Positions 45,251-56,758 of a DNA stretch of 64,000 nt are shown here, piece after piece; position 1 is the stretch's first letter, and each line of letters begins with the position of its first letter. The stretch is from Hemileia vastatrix (taxonomy: Eukaryota; Basidiomycota; Pucciniomycetes; Pucciniales; Zaghouaniaceae). A model generated the notes under the pieces. That model had not been told where the DNA came from and searched no databases. It saw only the letters and a program-made list of their open reading frames with translations. The stretch lies in assembly GCA_030280995.1 (NCBI GenBank), contig JASXTE010000002.1, forward strand, positions 37,941,183 through 38,005,182, written 5' to 3'. A program made the translations under genes and the position numbers.

Positions 45251-47420
45251 CAGTGTGAAACTACCAAAATTATTATGGGGAGAAGCAGTAACATTTGCAG
45301 GAACATTACATAATTATTTTGATATCAAAAACTCATTTAAAATGTTTTGGGGAAAAGACCCAAGAAAAGACAAAATTCTTACATTTGGGAGCAAAATATT
45401 TTATAGTGTACATCATTATAAACATCTTGGAAAGCTGGATCCACAATGTTTAGAGGGGGTAATAGTTGGCTTTGAAGAAGGACTAAACACATATAGAATC
45501 TGGAATAAACAAACGGGAAAGATAATCAGGTCAAGAGATGTTAAAAGAAAACCAGAAGAAGAAACAAACCCAGGATTGATAATTTATGAAGAAAAAAATA
45601 GTGATTTAAACAATAATGGAAAAAGAGAAGAAAATATCAAAGAGACAGAAAGTGTAATAGATAAAGGAAAACAGAAAGAAACATGTAAAGAAAGAATTGA
45701 GTTAAGAAGAAGTGAAAGAATAAAAGAACGAAACAAAAATGAAGAAATAAGACAAATAAGCCAAGAAGGAGATGATGAAGAATCAAAGATGGCACTACAA
45801 TCATTTATAATGGAAAACGAATACATCCCAGACAGTTTTAAAAAGGCACCAGAGACAAATGAGTGGAATCAGTGGAAAAAGGCTATATTTGTCGAGATCG
45901 ACTCTATCATTGAAAATGGGGTCTTCGAAATCATTAAGAAAAAGGACAAAAGTAAAGAGAAAACTATCATAAATACAAGATGGGTTCTAACAAAGAAATT
46001 CAATTCATATGGAAAACTAGAAAGATATAAAGCAAGGTGTGTAGAAGAAGGGTATAAACAAAGAAATGGGATAGACTACGATGAAACCTTTTCTCCAACT
46101 GGAAGACTTAGTACGCTAAGATTCATACTTAATTGTTCTGTACAAAGAGGCTTAAAACCTAGACAAGCAGATTTTGTGACAGCATACTTAAATACAAAAC
46201 TAGATGAATCAGAATCAGTATATATAAACATACCATAAGGATTCATAGACTGGATAAAAGAAACAAAACAAGAAGTCTACTCAAGTGAAATAGTCAATGA
46301 ATTAATTAAGAATCCCGAAGACCACCTAATAAAATTAAAAAAATCACTATACAGATTAAAACAAGCTGCCAGAGGTTGGTACAATAAAATGACTGAATGG
46401 TTTATAAGCAAAGGTTATTGGATAAGTGATGCAGACCCATGTCTACTTATATCAAAACATGGACAACTAGTATTTGCATGGGTAGACAATCTCATATTAA
46501 TTGGCAAAGATTCTGACCATATTATCAAATAATTAAGTAACAATTTCAAAATCAAGGACTTGGGAATAGCAAGTCATATCTTGGGAATAAAGATCATATA
46601 TGGAAATAAGGGAGAGATTGTCTTAGCTCAACAACACTACACAAAAATTTTGATAGAAAATTATGGACTAGAAGATGGAAAAATAGTTGGTACACCAATA
46701 CAAACAAATATAACACTTGAGAGCACAACTTATGAAGAACATGAAGCATTTAAAGAAAAGAACTTAGACTATAGAGCAGCTGTGGGGTCATTAAACTATC
46801 TAGCACAATGTACAAGACCTGACATATCGTTTACAGTAAGTGTGCTATCACAGTTTCTTGAAAAATCAAATAACTCACACTGGATAGCCTTTAAAAGAGT
46901 ATTAAGATATTTAAAAGGGATCCAAGATTTAGGAATACTGTTTAAAAAGGATGAAAGCAATAACCTCATTGGCTACATGGATTCAAGTTATGCCAAAGAC
47001 TTAAAAAGAAGATCTTCAAGTGGTTATGTATTTCAAATCTGGGGATCCTGTGTATCATGGCGTAGTAAACAACTAGGAGCTGTTAGCATATAGTCTACAG
47101 AGGCTGAATTTAGAGGATATCTATCAGCAGCACAAGAAGCACAATGGTATAGGAAAATTATTAATGACCTAGGACTAAACATTATTGGTCCAATTCAATT
47201 GTTCTCAGATAACCAGAGTGCCATGGAAATGGTGGAAAATAGTCAATATCACTCCAGAACAAAACACATTGATGTACATTACAACTACATTTGAGACTTA
47301 ATTGAAAATAAAGAAATCATGATTACCTATGTCCCAACACAAGAGATGGTAGCAGATATTTTTACTAAAGGTTTAGACAGAGTAAATCATAACTACTTTA
47401 TCAGATTACTAGGCTTATTT
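45243..47420 (+). pseudogene. copia Pol remnant: integrase tail, RT, RNase H
   Basis: It begins at VKLPKLLWGEAVTFAGTL (end of integrase). The usual integrase tail (GVIVGFEEGLNTYRIWN), a Lys/Glu-rich linker and RT follow, with TRWVLTKKFN, QADFVTAYLNT (first Asp) and AWVDNLILIG. RNase H shows YMDSSYAKD, TEAEFRG and SDNQSAME. The second Asp of the RT active site is Asn (V-D-N). Stops at 46237 (TAA), 46530 (TAA), 47091 (TAG) and 47292 (TGA) each fit a single C-to-T change. Confidence 0.88.
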
Positions 47421-47889
47421 TCAGAAAGCTCTATTGAAGTGACAAGTGGAAGGGAGAGTGTTGAGCTAGGAAAAGTAAACCTCACACTTATCCACTTTTC
47501 ACATTCAAAAGATACTAAAAGTAAATCTAATATTCGTTCTATTAAACATAATAATGAAACCAAAAGTTCAAGAAAAGCATAATCAATTATACTTACAAAA
47601 GAAAGGAACAACATTAGGAAAAGAAAGTGCTACGAGAAAATGGCTTTTGAGAATGAGGAAAAGCTACAAAAGATAGGAAGAATAAAGACAAAGACAAATA
47701 AAAGGCATTGAGCACAAAAGGCAATTTGGGTCATGGAATGTTATGAACGACGGATTGGGGGACACAGGAATCAATGGATAGGGCATCTGTATAAATAGCC
47801 TCCCCTCTTGTATCTTAGTTTTAGTTAGTTAGAGAATTAGAAATATATATATTCACTTTAATATTATAAAATTCATTCTTATTTCAATA

Positions 47890-49341
47890 TTTTTCAAAAA
47901 CCTGGAGAATTCTTGTAGTACAAGAGGACTTTTTTGGGGAGTGCCATACAATTGCGGTGTAATCAGTTCTTGAGTGGATGAGGGAATTTATAAGGAGTTT
48001 GTATTGACAAAGGGGGATTCCCCAACCTGAGGAGGCTAAATGATGGATGGAAGAGGCAGCAATGAGGCCCTGGGCTACAAGTTTGGTGCCATTTGTTTTG
48101 AAGGAGAGGGTCGGATCTAACAAAACCCCAAGCCATTTCAGGGAGGAAGAAGAGGTGAGTGAACAATTTTTGAAAAAAAGTGGAGGGGACTTAAAAATGG
48201 AAGGTTTTTTGGTAAGTATCATCCATTTGGTCTTTGATGAGTCAAACACAGCGGCATGGGAATTCCCCCAACTTAGAGCTTCATCCCCAAGGCTAGATAG
48301 GTGACTGGTGACAACTTCAGAGCTGTTGTCCGCTGCTAGATAGATGACATCATCAATGAATCCTAGAGCAAGACTAGATGGAGAGAGGGAGGGAAGGGTA
48401 AGTAAACCAGAATTGTATATAATGTATAAAAAGGGGGAGAGAGGAGAGCCCTGTGGAAGGCCTTTGGGGCGAAAAGAGTGAGGAGATTCATATGATGAGA
48501 AGGAGATGCTTGTGATGTGGTTAGTGAGTGGGTTTGTAATGGTGGAGATGAGGTCATGTGGAAGAGGAAGGGAGAGTATAGTGTGTGAAAGGAAAAGAAG
48601 GTTGATGGTGGGAAAAGGGCCCTTAACATCCAGTGACAAAGCCCCAACCACCTTGCTTTGGCACCATTGGTCCTTGGTCTAGGTAGTGAGGTGAATAAGA
48701 GCATCAGAGGTGCTTTTCAGGGGGCGACCTCCATAATGATTTTCAGGGAGGATGGCAGCCAATTCCATGTAGTATGAGAGGCGGTTGGTGAGGAGCAAGT
48801 CTAGTAGCTTCCCCATGGTATTGAGAAGAGCAATGGGGCAATAGGCTCCAGGGACTGAGTATTCCGGTCGGCTAGGCTTGGGGATGATGACTGTCTTGGC
48901 TTGTTTCCAAATTCTGGGGTGATGGCCACTCCAAAGACACCGTTGATAAATTGGCAATAGAAGGTTAGCCACTGCCTCAGGATTACAGTGTAGAAGGAAA
49001 TTTGGGATGGCATCTGGGCAAGGAGCCCGCCCTTGTTTGGTTTTAAGCAATGCAGTAAGAATTTTGCTCTTGGTGAAGGGGGGAGAAGGATAGGGAGAGG
49101 GGGAATAAGTCATGTCACATTGGATTGAGGCAACAGAAGTACCTTCAAAAAGGACTGAAGCTTTAGTAAAGTTTTCAGTAATTAAGTTCCCACTCTGATC
49201 CGTCAGAGGCGGGTTGGATTGTTGACAAAAACTTTGTGAGAGCTACTTAGCTGGTTTATGTAGAGATGAAGGGGTGAGGGAGGATAAAAAGTTGTGCCAA
49301 TGTTGTTTTTTAAGAAATTTAATTTTGGCTTGGAAATTTTT
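47890..49341 (-). pseudogene. LINE ORF2 reverse transcriptase domain
   Basis: Blocks in order: KQGRAPCPDAIPN, IWKQAKTVIIPKPSR, PIALLNTMGKLLD, ENHYGGRPLKSTSDA, LSLDVKGPF (first catalytic Asp), RPKGLPQGSPLSP, LGFIDDVIYLAAD (F-I-D-D active site), KTKWM and LKWLGVLLDP. A TAG near 48680 sits where a Gln is expected. The frame is cut at 47890 by the copia insertion and resumes at 43986. Confidence 0.88.
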
Positions 49342-49345
49342 GCGT

Positions 49346-50435
49346 TATGGTAAGGTAAACTCTTACAGTCGCCTTGCTGTAAGCAGAATCCGGAGGAGAT
49401 ATGTGGATTTAGCTGAAAACCCCGTCCTTCCAATAAAAATAACAAAATAGGAATTCTAAATCACTAAGCTAACCAGTCTACTTGGAGCTGATTGATAAAA
49501 AATAATGAAACTCTAAAATATTTAATGCTTATTGAGATTAAATGATCGTGGCTGTTGATAAAGAAATACTGATAACAACAATTAAGGTGTACCAGTGAAA
49601 GATCTGAAAAGATTGACTTTTATGTTTTTATAATAATTTGAATTTTTATGAGACAGCAATAATCAAGTCCCAGTGATGAAGACCTTTCTAAAGATACCCT
49701 GTATGAAGTGTTATTTTAATTTTTGAGTAGTATTTCTAAAATGTTATATATAAAATATAAAGTTATAAAGGTATTACAAATTTATTTAATTTGTTGAGTA
49801 ATAAAAAATGAGACCGTGGTGGTTAATGATTAAGCTGTATGATGTGTCCCCCCCCCTCAATTTCGAGTTTGAGAGGCGCTTAAGTATTCCTAGTCATGTG
49901 CCTAAGTTTTCCCCTCCAGAGCTCTCCCAGAGTCAATCCGGAGCCCGTCCGGAGTCCGTCCGTACTTCCGGACTCAATTAGAACCTTAAAAACTATAATA
50001 AAAAATAAAAAAAAATTACACATAATAGAGCTACTTCCCCTTTATATTCCAAACTAATTTTCGTAGTCTGCGCAGCTCTTATCACCCCGTGAAAATTCAT
50101 CAAAGTTAAGTAATTTCTGAAAACGTAAATATTTCTATAAAACTTTAAAATTCATTTAAAAATATAAGAAAAATAGTAAAAATTCTGGAAAAATTTCCCA
50201 AGGTTCTTGAGTGACTTGACTTGATACTAATAAACTTTTCAGACCGTAAAAATAAGTTTTCTCCGTAAAATAAATTGTTTTTGTGTAGGCATTTGCTTGT
50301 GACCAATTTCTTCATATTTAAAACTCAAATAAATTAAATAAAACCCTTTTATATAAAAATAATAACACCAATCTTGCACGCCGTAATAACTCCATTTACG
50401 TACTTAGGTGCCATACTAAACTTTAGGCTACCACA
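49346..50435. mobile_element. 1.09-kb non-autonomous insertion in the LINE, GCGT target duplication
   Basis: Flanked by GCGT (49342-49345 and 50436-50439). With one GCGT copy the LINE reading frame is continuous across the site, which fixes both ends. Ends are TATGGTAAGG and, reversed, TGTGGTAGCC, an imperfect inverted repeat. It could be a DNA transposon derivative or a solo LTR with a mutated TG end. Inside are a tRNA-like stretch (49811-49890) and a hairpin GAGTCCG...CGGACTC (about 49950-49975). No ORF. Confidence 0.75.
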
Positions 50436-50439
50436 GCGT

Positions 50440-51487
50440 GCAGACTGAAACCTGGCTGTGTTGTGAGGGGTAGGGGAGGAGTGCATGGCTTGTTGAGCTT
50501 GATAGCATGACTTCTTGAGGGGTCCAAGATGTCCCTATTCCACCATACGCAACACAAAAAGCCTGGATGCTGCAGTGGGACAAAACAATCCATTAGTTTG
50601 ATAAAATGGGAAGTAATTGATTCAGCAGACTTGTTAATGGAAGCAGGAGTAGGGTAGGGAGAGGGAGGAATTAAAGAGGCAAGGGAAGAATGAAAATAAG
50701 ACTTATCAAGCTTTCTCCAATTTTGGAAAGGCTTAATGGGAGAAAGGAGCGGAGAGAGGAGGTGGTGGGTGGAGATGGAAAGGTGATCTGAAAGGTGAAA
50801 AGATGACACATCACTGTCCATTACACAACTAAGTACTGAATCTAGAACTGAACCATTAGCAAATACTAGATCTATTACTGAGGTAAATTTTCTAGAATTA
50901 CAAAAGGTGGGGACTCCAGGTTAGGAGATCAAAGTCATGTTTAGGTCAGAGATTGAGTCAAGGAAAGGGGAGGCCGCTGTATGATTGGAGAAATGGCTAT
51001 TGGAACTGGCCCACATGTCATGATGAAGATTAGAGTCAGCAAACAAGTAAATGGGGAATTTAGAGAAAGGAGAAAGGGAAGGGAAAATGTGAGGAGTAGT
51101 AGAAAAGGATTGTGGAGGGTTATAGATGTTGGCAAAAAGGGTTGCGGAATTTTTGAGATGAATGCTAATGAGGATGATATCAGGGGATGGACTGGGAAGA
51201 GAGGTGAATAGGTGGAGAGAAAGCTTATTGTTGATATAAAATGAGCATCTCATAGGTGTGTGTGGAGGTGAGGGGGAGGAAAGAAGAGGGGTGATGAGAT
51301 GCCAACCCTTTGCTGGGGCAGGAGAGAGGTGATAATGGGAAATGAAAGGTTCTTGAAGTGCGAGGATATCAAATGAAAGAGTGGCAGGATCATTAAAGAG
51401 TGAGTGAAAAACTTGGAAAGAGCGGTGACAGTTCAGTTGGAATATGTTGAGAATAGATTTGGGCAAAATATTAAAGGCAGCCTTCAT
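50440..51487 (-). pseudogene. LINE ORF2 N-terminus: AP-like endonuclease
   Basis: From MKAAFNILPKS the frame gives FQLNCHRS, ILALQEPF (catalytic Glu), HLITPLLS, FADSNLHHDMW (Asp/Asn/His) and, after a TAA near 50923, HLSDHLSI, the terminal S-D-H motif. This is the APE-type endonuclease that nicks target DNA. The TAA fits a former CAA. The frame then meets the 1.09-kb insertion at 50436. Confidence 0.82.
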
Positions 51488-53186
51488 ATTTGCCTATTGA
51501 GTGGGCAAGCCGGCATATGAGGGAGGTGGAGAATAAGCAGTGGGTTGGAGTCCTCAATGATAGATTGAAAATAGGAGTGAGAAGTTTTGACAGGGTGATC
51601 ATGAGGGAGGGCATCAACACATCTGAAACAAATGGGAGACAATAGTTTGGGTTGCTTGCAGGCCTTTGAGTTGTGATGACCAGAGCAGTTAGAACATTGG
51701 GGGGGAGATTGCAGTGAATTGAAAGGTGACCTTTGCCCCAGCACTGGAAACAGGTACTGCATTTGTGATTCACTGCTTTGGTACTACGAACCTGATTTTC
51801 AACATACAGAGGGAAAGGGGGGGAGGGGGAGGAAAGAGCATTAGCAGCATTTTTATCAAGCAAGTGGAGAACAACAGAAGAGTGATTTTTCCCCTCTCTG
51901 GAAGCAGCTTTGCGTAACCAGGAAGCCTTGTAGAGGGACTTGAGCACATTGGGGTTGTCATCTATGAGAGTTTGGATATCTGCTTGATTTTCAACGTCAA
52001 GGTAAGTTGGAATTCCATGAGAAACCACCAGATAAGAAGGTGCTTTGTATATTAGGCCTTGAGTTATACAGGACTGCCACATGCTAGTTAGGGAATGAAG
52101 ATCACTTGTGTTGGAAGTGATTATCTTGATATCATTAGATTTGTGCCTAACTACACCTCGGATGCGGATAGGAGAATTACTTTCAGGGTTGAGGATTTTT
52201 TTGGTGTTAACTTTATTGTTTAGCATGTTGAGGAGTTGGGAGTTAGGAATATCAATGAGGACAGGAGTTGAGGGGTTATCCTTTTTAAGTGTGAAGTGGG
52301 GAAGGCCAGAGGAGTTGGGACCAGGGCAAGCAGAGGGAGGAGACAAGGGAGGGGCATTGTAAGCAGCAGCCTGAGAAAATGATGGGCATGAAGTAGGAGT
52401 GGTGGCCAGGGGGGAGGTGGTAGGAGTGGTGGGTGGGCAGAGGGGGGAGGTGAGTGAGAATTTTATCCATCTTCTTGTTGAGTGAGGAAATGTACGGAGG
52501 GGCAGAGGAGGGGGGCAATTGGTGGAAGTACGACTGTTTAGTGTGATGTGCAATGGCAGCCGCCAAAGCTTTGATGTCAGACAGGGTGGCCAGATGTACA
52601 GTGACCTTAAAGCCGTTCCTAGGGGGTTCCCTAACCGTTTCCAGCAGATTGATGAAGCACAAAGAGAGAACAGTGATGTCAGTAGCATGAGATAAGCCAA
52701 AGAGGCAAAAAACTCTGGCAGCTGGAGAGTCAGGCTTGAAAGCTGATGGGAGAGGGACCCTGGGAGAAGTGGTGAGTCCAAAGTCTGAAAAGGGGTTTGT
52801 AGGGTTTTTTATTGAGGTGTTGAGAGAATTTTCTTTGGGGGAGGAGGGGAGGGGACCAGAGTGGCAAAGAAAAGTTCAGGGTGGGCGTTGCAAGCCTCTT
52901 CCATGAAGCTTGATGAGGGGTCATGGGGAGCCTATAGGGGGGCATAGGCAATGAAAAATGAAGTCTCTTTGACAGTCGACAAGCTTTGGGAGGAGGGAAG
53001 ATAGCAGCAGCAGGGGGGAGGAGGGACAATTTTGTCAGCTGGAAAAGGAGGAGGGGGGGAGGGAGGGGTGGATTCAAGGACCAGAGGGATGGGAGGATTG
53101 GGAGGAATTGGAGGAGAAGGTGTGGGTGTGGACACGTTTTTGGGTGCATCAACGAGCATATGGTTGTAGTTCTGGTTTGAATCCAT
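51484..53186 (-). pseudogene. LINE ORF1 (Gag-like, zinc knuckles), broken
   Basis: The start is MDSNQNYNHMLVDAPKN, then a Pro-rich region, a frameshifted middle, and a conserved central part with IRGVVRHKSNDIKI and YKASWLRKAASREGK. The C-terminus holds CFQCWGKGHLSIHC, CSNCSGHHNSKAC and a third Cys pair (CFRC). This matches the RNA-binding ORF1 of I/Tad-type LINEs. A TAG near 52934 and at least three frameshifts inactivate it. Its stop codon overlaps the ORF2 start as ATGA at 51484-51487. Confidence 0.8.
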
Positions 53187-53201
53187 GATTTTGATTTACA
53201 T

Positions 53202-54749
53202 GAGTATCCATAGCTTTTTAGCTTGACTGTGATGCAAGTCAAAAATACATGTCATTTCTCACAGGCTATCTTTGATCCTTCCAGAGTTCTTATTTGTTTC
53301 AAATGGTAAATTTTTTCAAGGGCCTTAAAGATATTTTGATTAAAATTAGTATCTTTAACATATTCTACTTAGTTTAATGTGAAATATTCTGTACCTAAAT
53401 CTTGGAGTCCAGAACTATAAATCTATCACAATAGACATTTTTGATAATTAACTTACAAAGTCCAGAAAATATATTTAAGCTTTGCTTGAAATATTGAGTG
53501 GAAGATTTTTCAAGTCTATAAGAGAAATAAATTTCATTGACAGGCTAATCAGAAAATTGGATGGGGGTTGAGTTGAATTGCAAGTTATATACATTTTCAC
53601 AGTGATTAGCAGGAAAGTACATTACTTCTCACAAGTCAAAGTAAGTAATGATACCTAATCAAAAACATAAACAATAGGGAGTATCAAAGTACTTCAATAT
53701 GTAATTAAATTAATGGCAGATAAAAAATTGAATACCCCAAGTATTTCTTGTAAATTTTTTTGACAATTAGTGGGTTATTTTTTGTGGAGCATATCAAAGT
53801 TTGATTCTAATCAGACATTTAACTTTTGTGTGGGATCTGAAATTATGACTGAAAATTGGGATATTAGAACAAAATAAAAGGCTTATTTTAATTTAATTAT
53901 CCACTAGCTTAGGAGCTAGTGGATAAGAATCATTCACCATTTATAATTTTGGATGTGGGGAAAAAAGGGGCAGATCTCTAATGGTACAAGCAAGTACTGT
54001 CACCAAAAAATATATGGGGGGGACTTGCTAAAAAGCCCTCAACTTAAACTTAGCTTGAACTCATGCTGAGTTGGTACTTGATTTAAATCAAATTTCAGCT
54101 TTAACTTTATGTCAATTTAATTGAAGTTTTTAAGATAGTATACTGAAATTGATATTTAATAATTTGAAAATTTAATTTAAAATAATTAAGTAATTATTTT
54201 AAACAAAGTACATTTTTACCACATATTTTTAGCCAAGTTTTTAAATTATACCTCTAGGTGGAACTAGAAACCTACTTAAACTTTTTAATTTTAAAAGTAA
54301 ACATTTTGTTCTAATTCAAAATTTATGTTAAATTCATTGAAAAATTTTAACTATCATGATCAAATATTTTAAATTGAATAAATTTTTTACCAGAATATTT
54401 CACTCTATGATTTTTGGAAATCTCATACAAATTGATAATTTTTTAAATCTCATTACTTTAGATATAAGAACAGTGAAATTTAATATACACCTGCAAACCT
54501 TTACTCAGTATGTAAATTCAAATTAATAATTCATATAAATAAAGAAAGTGATAATGAACATTCACACTAAAAATGAATAAGTATAAGCATATTCAAATTA
54601 AATATGAATATGAATATTGATATTGAATGTGCATATGAAAGATTAAGTTGAATATGGATAATATAAATCATATTGAATATGCATATGCACATTGATATTG
54701 AATAAAAAAATTTCTATTTTAGTTAAGTATTATTTTATTTTTTTACATA
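53202..54749. other. decayed transposon sequence with palindrome and MITE end
   Basis: A TIR-like GGGAGTATCAAAG (about 53676), the palindrome TTATCCACTAGCT/AGCTAGTGGATAA (53897-53926) and a MITE left end CACCAAAAAATATATGGGGG with GGGACTTGCTAAAAAGCC (from about 54001) are visible. This looks like the left end of another Harbinger copy hit by a MITE. No coding sequence was found. Confidence 0.45.
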
Positions 54750-55122
54750 TTAGGGGGTGTCAAACATTACCATATATGCCATTCAAGAACACCACAACAC
54801 AGGTAGCAAGTAAGTAGTTTTAATTTGAAGTACACCTGTGAATAAGTTATGTACTTCAACAGCATGTTTGTCCCTTAACATACCATCTGTTGGGCACATC
54901 AAAGCCTTTCAAGAAATTCATCCCTTTAGCTTGATTAGTCAGCATTAGGTACTTATATCCCATACCTTAATCATATTCTCCACCTAGTGCTAAGGGGTTC
55001 ATTTATACATTAATAGTGCATTGTGCATCAAGTCTTAAGGCCCACTCAACATCATATTCCAACCCTTAATTCCTCCAACCCTTGATTACTTCTGCCCTTA
55101 TTTTTTTTTCTAAAACACTAAC

Positions 55123-55620
55123 ATGAGTCCTTCACTTCACCAACAGTTTCAAACAACCACTTACTCTCTGTCCTTTGCTCTTATGGTTGATTCTGATGCA
55201 AATTCTGGTGTTGAATTAGATTTAGTTTATATGAGTCATATGTTAGAGAACTGCTACCTTACTTTCCAAACACCTTCTATTCACCATCAACCCCAATATT
55301 GACTTCAAAAAATTCCTGAAATTCCTGAACCTAGCTTTTGAAAAATTTTCTGAACTTCTTATCATGGTTTTCAATGGATACCTGATTTTATCCATCATTA
55401 TTCAACTTTCCATAACTATCATTTCTCACAGAAGGATTCTGAGACACAAATCTCTGTGAAACTTTTCCAATTTGGCTCAAATGGGACTTGTTCTGCATAA
55501 ATTTTCTTGAATAAACTTTCAATGTAAGTCATGGAACAGTAGATCTATACACCATGAAAACCATAATCACCATTTATTCACTCCAATCACAATTTGTGAC
55601 ATAGACCACCAAGGAGACTA
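55123..55620 (+). pseudogene. transposase N-terminal remnant (copy 4)
   Basis: The leader and start (MSPSLHQQFQTT) align in position with the transposase at 22043. KLFQFGSNGTCSA near 55470 matches its RFGSNGNGAA block. Many stops follow and the DDE core is absent. Confidence 0.6.
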
Positions 55621-56089
55621 GACTTGAAAACTCTATTTATTTATTTTTAAAACTCTTTATCTTTCTATTTTTACATGTATATCTGTCTATAAAATATTTT
55701 ACAAAAAATTCATCTTTAATTTTTTTCAAAAAAAAATAATGAAATGCCCTATCCTAAGATTCACTATGAGAGGGGGTGAAGATTACCAAATTTTCATTTT
55801 GATTTCATAAATTAATAAGCAGACCAGTCAAAAAAGATAATCAACCAAGTTAAAGTAATGAAATTCATAATACTACCTTCCAATTATTTCAGATGTGAAA
55901 AAGTCAAAGAATACATATGAGAAGGAATTGTATTGTGAACTCATTCAATCAATTAATTTTTGAATGATTACCTTTATACAGCAGCAAGGCCCAATGGCCC
56001 ATTACTTAAACTTGATAATTATCATTAATTATTGATAAATTAGTAATTGAAGAAGCAACAAGATAAAATTGGGAAATCCTTAAATTACC

Positions 56090-56260
56090 ATGCATATCCT
56101 CCTTCCTTAAAGTGTGCGTATTCATTGAAACTTCACCCCTTTTCTTACCCAGTTTATCTAACTTTGGTTGATCTAGAATGAACAGCCAAGATGAGAAGAA
56201 TTTTCAAAAAATTCTAAACCTGAAGTATACTTACCCAAAAGTAACTTTCAGGTACCTAAA
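56090..56260 (-). pseudogene. TET-like C-terminal fragment (copy 4)
   Basis: On the minus strand it encodes a GLEFFENSSHLGCSF-type segment and INWV, with stops, matching the C-terminal part of the TET-like genes at 26150 and 60340. The catalytic exon is missing. Upstream (to about 57430) only intron and 5' UTR-like sequence remains. Confidence 0.6.
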
Positions 56261-56564
56261 AAATAATAAAAGCCTATATTGCAATCAGATAACAATTTCA
56301 GAAGCCCTATTTTTTAAAGGTATAAATACATAGTAAATAAAAGTGAAACTTTGCAAAAAAAAAAAGGAGCAAATTTAAAGTTCAATATCTCAGAAACCAC
56401 CAAGACAAATTCAAAAACATTTGATGGAAATAAAATTAAAGCTTCTAAAGAGTCTATAGTTAGAAAAACATGTGATTTAAATAAACCTAACCCTAATTTA
56501 AAATTTTTTCCAAGTTAAATTAAAAACTGCAAAATGATGTTAAAAATTATAAAAAGAGGCATTA

Positions 56565-56758
56565 GGGGGTATCAAACTTACAAATCTTCCATTTCAAAAT
56601 ACCTCTTTTTTCCACCAAATAAACCATAATTATTTTTTAAAATATGTCATATTGTGCCCCCAAAACACCTTTTTACTTAAAATTAATGTCAAGTTTGTGG
56701 CTTTCTTTTTTTGTGAAATACCTTTAAAATAATTAACAATTTCTAACTTTCACACCCC
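56565..56758. mobile_element. small MITE in the TET-like remnant
   Basis: Left GGGGGTATCAAACTTACAAA and reversed right GGGGTGTGAAAGTTAGAAAT match at about 16 of 22 positions. TTA precedes the left end. About 190 bp, non-coding. Confidence 0.5.

Larger units (their letters stand above)
43992..47889 (+). mobile_element. older copia element nested in the LINE, integrase core deleted
   Basis: LTRs 43992-44421 and 47459-47889 start TGTTGAGC and end TTCAATA, flanked by TTTTT on both sides (43987-43991 and 47890-47894). They differ at roughly 14-16 of 430 positions, so the insertion is clearly older than the one at 28594. A TATAAATAGC promoter-like motif lies near 44321 and 47794. A purine tract precedes the 3' LTR. 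Gag runs straight into the integrase C-terminus, so protease and integrase core are missing. Confidence 0.93.
42537..53187 (-). mobile_element. Tad1/I-like LINE, full set of domains, split by two insertions
   Basis: The element reads leftward: Gag-like ORF1, endonuclease, RT, RNase H, then a 3' end AAAACAAA. An exact 14-bp target duplication, ATTTTGATTTACAT on the plus strand, flanks it (42523-42536 and 53188-53201). Removing the copia element (43992-47889) and the 1.09-kb element (49346-50435) leaves about 5.65 kb, a normal size. The 5' end lies just one base before the ORF1 ATG, so there is either almost no 5' UTR or slight 5' truncation. Composition is C/T-rich on the coding strand, unlike its surroundings. 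Confidence 0.9.

Noticed and set aside
49811..49890. A functional tRNA gene
   Set aside because: Only degenerate A- and B-box-like words and one arm can be drawn; no acceptor stem or anticodon arm closes properly.
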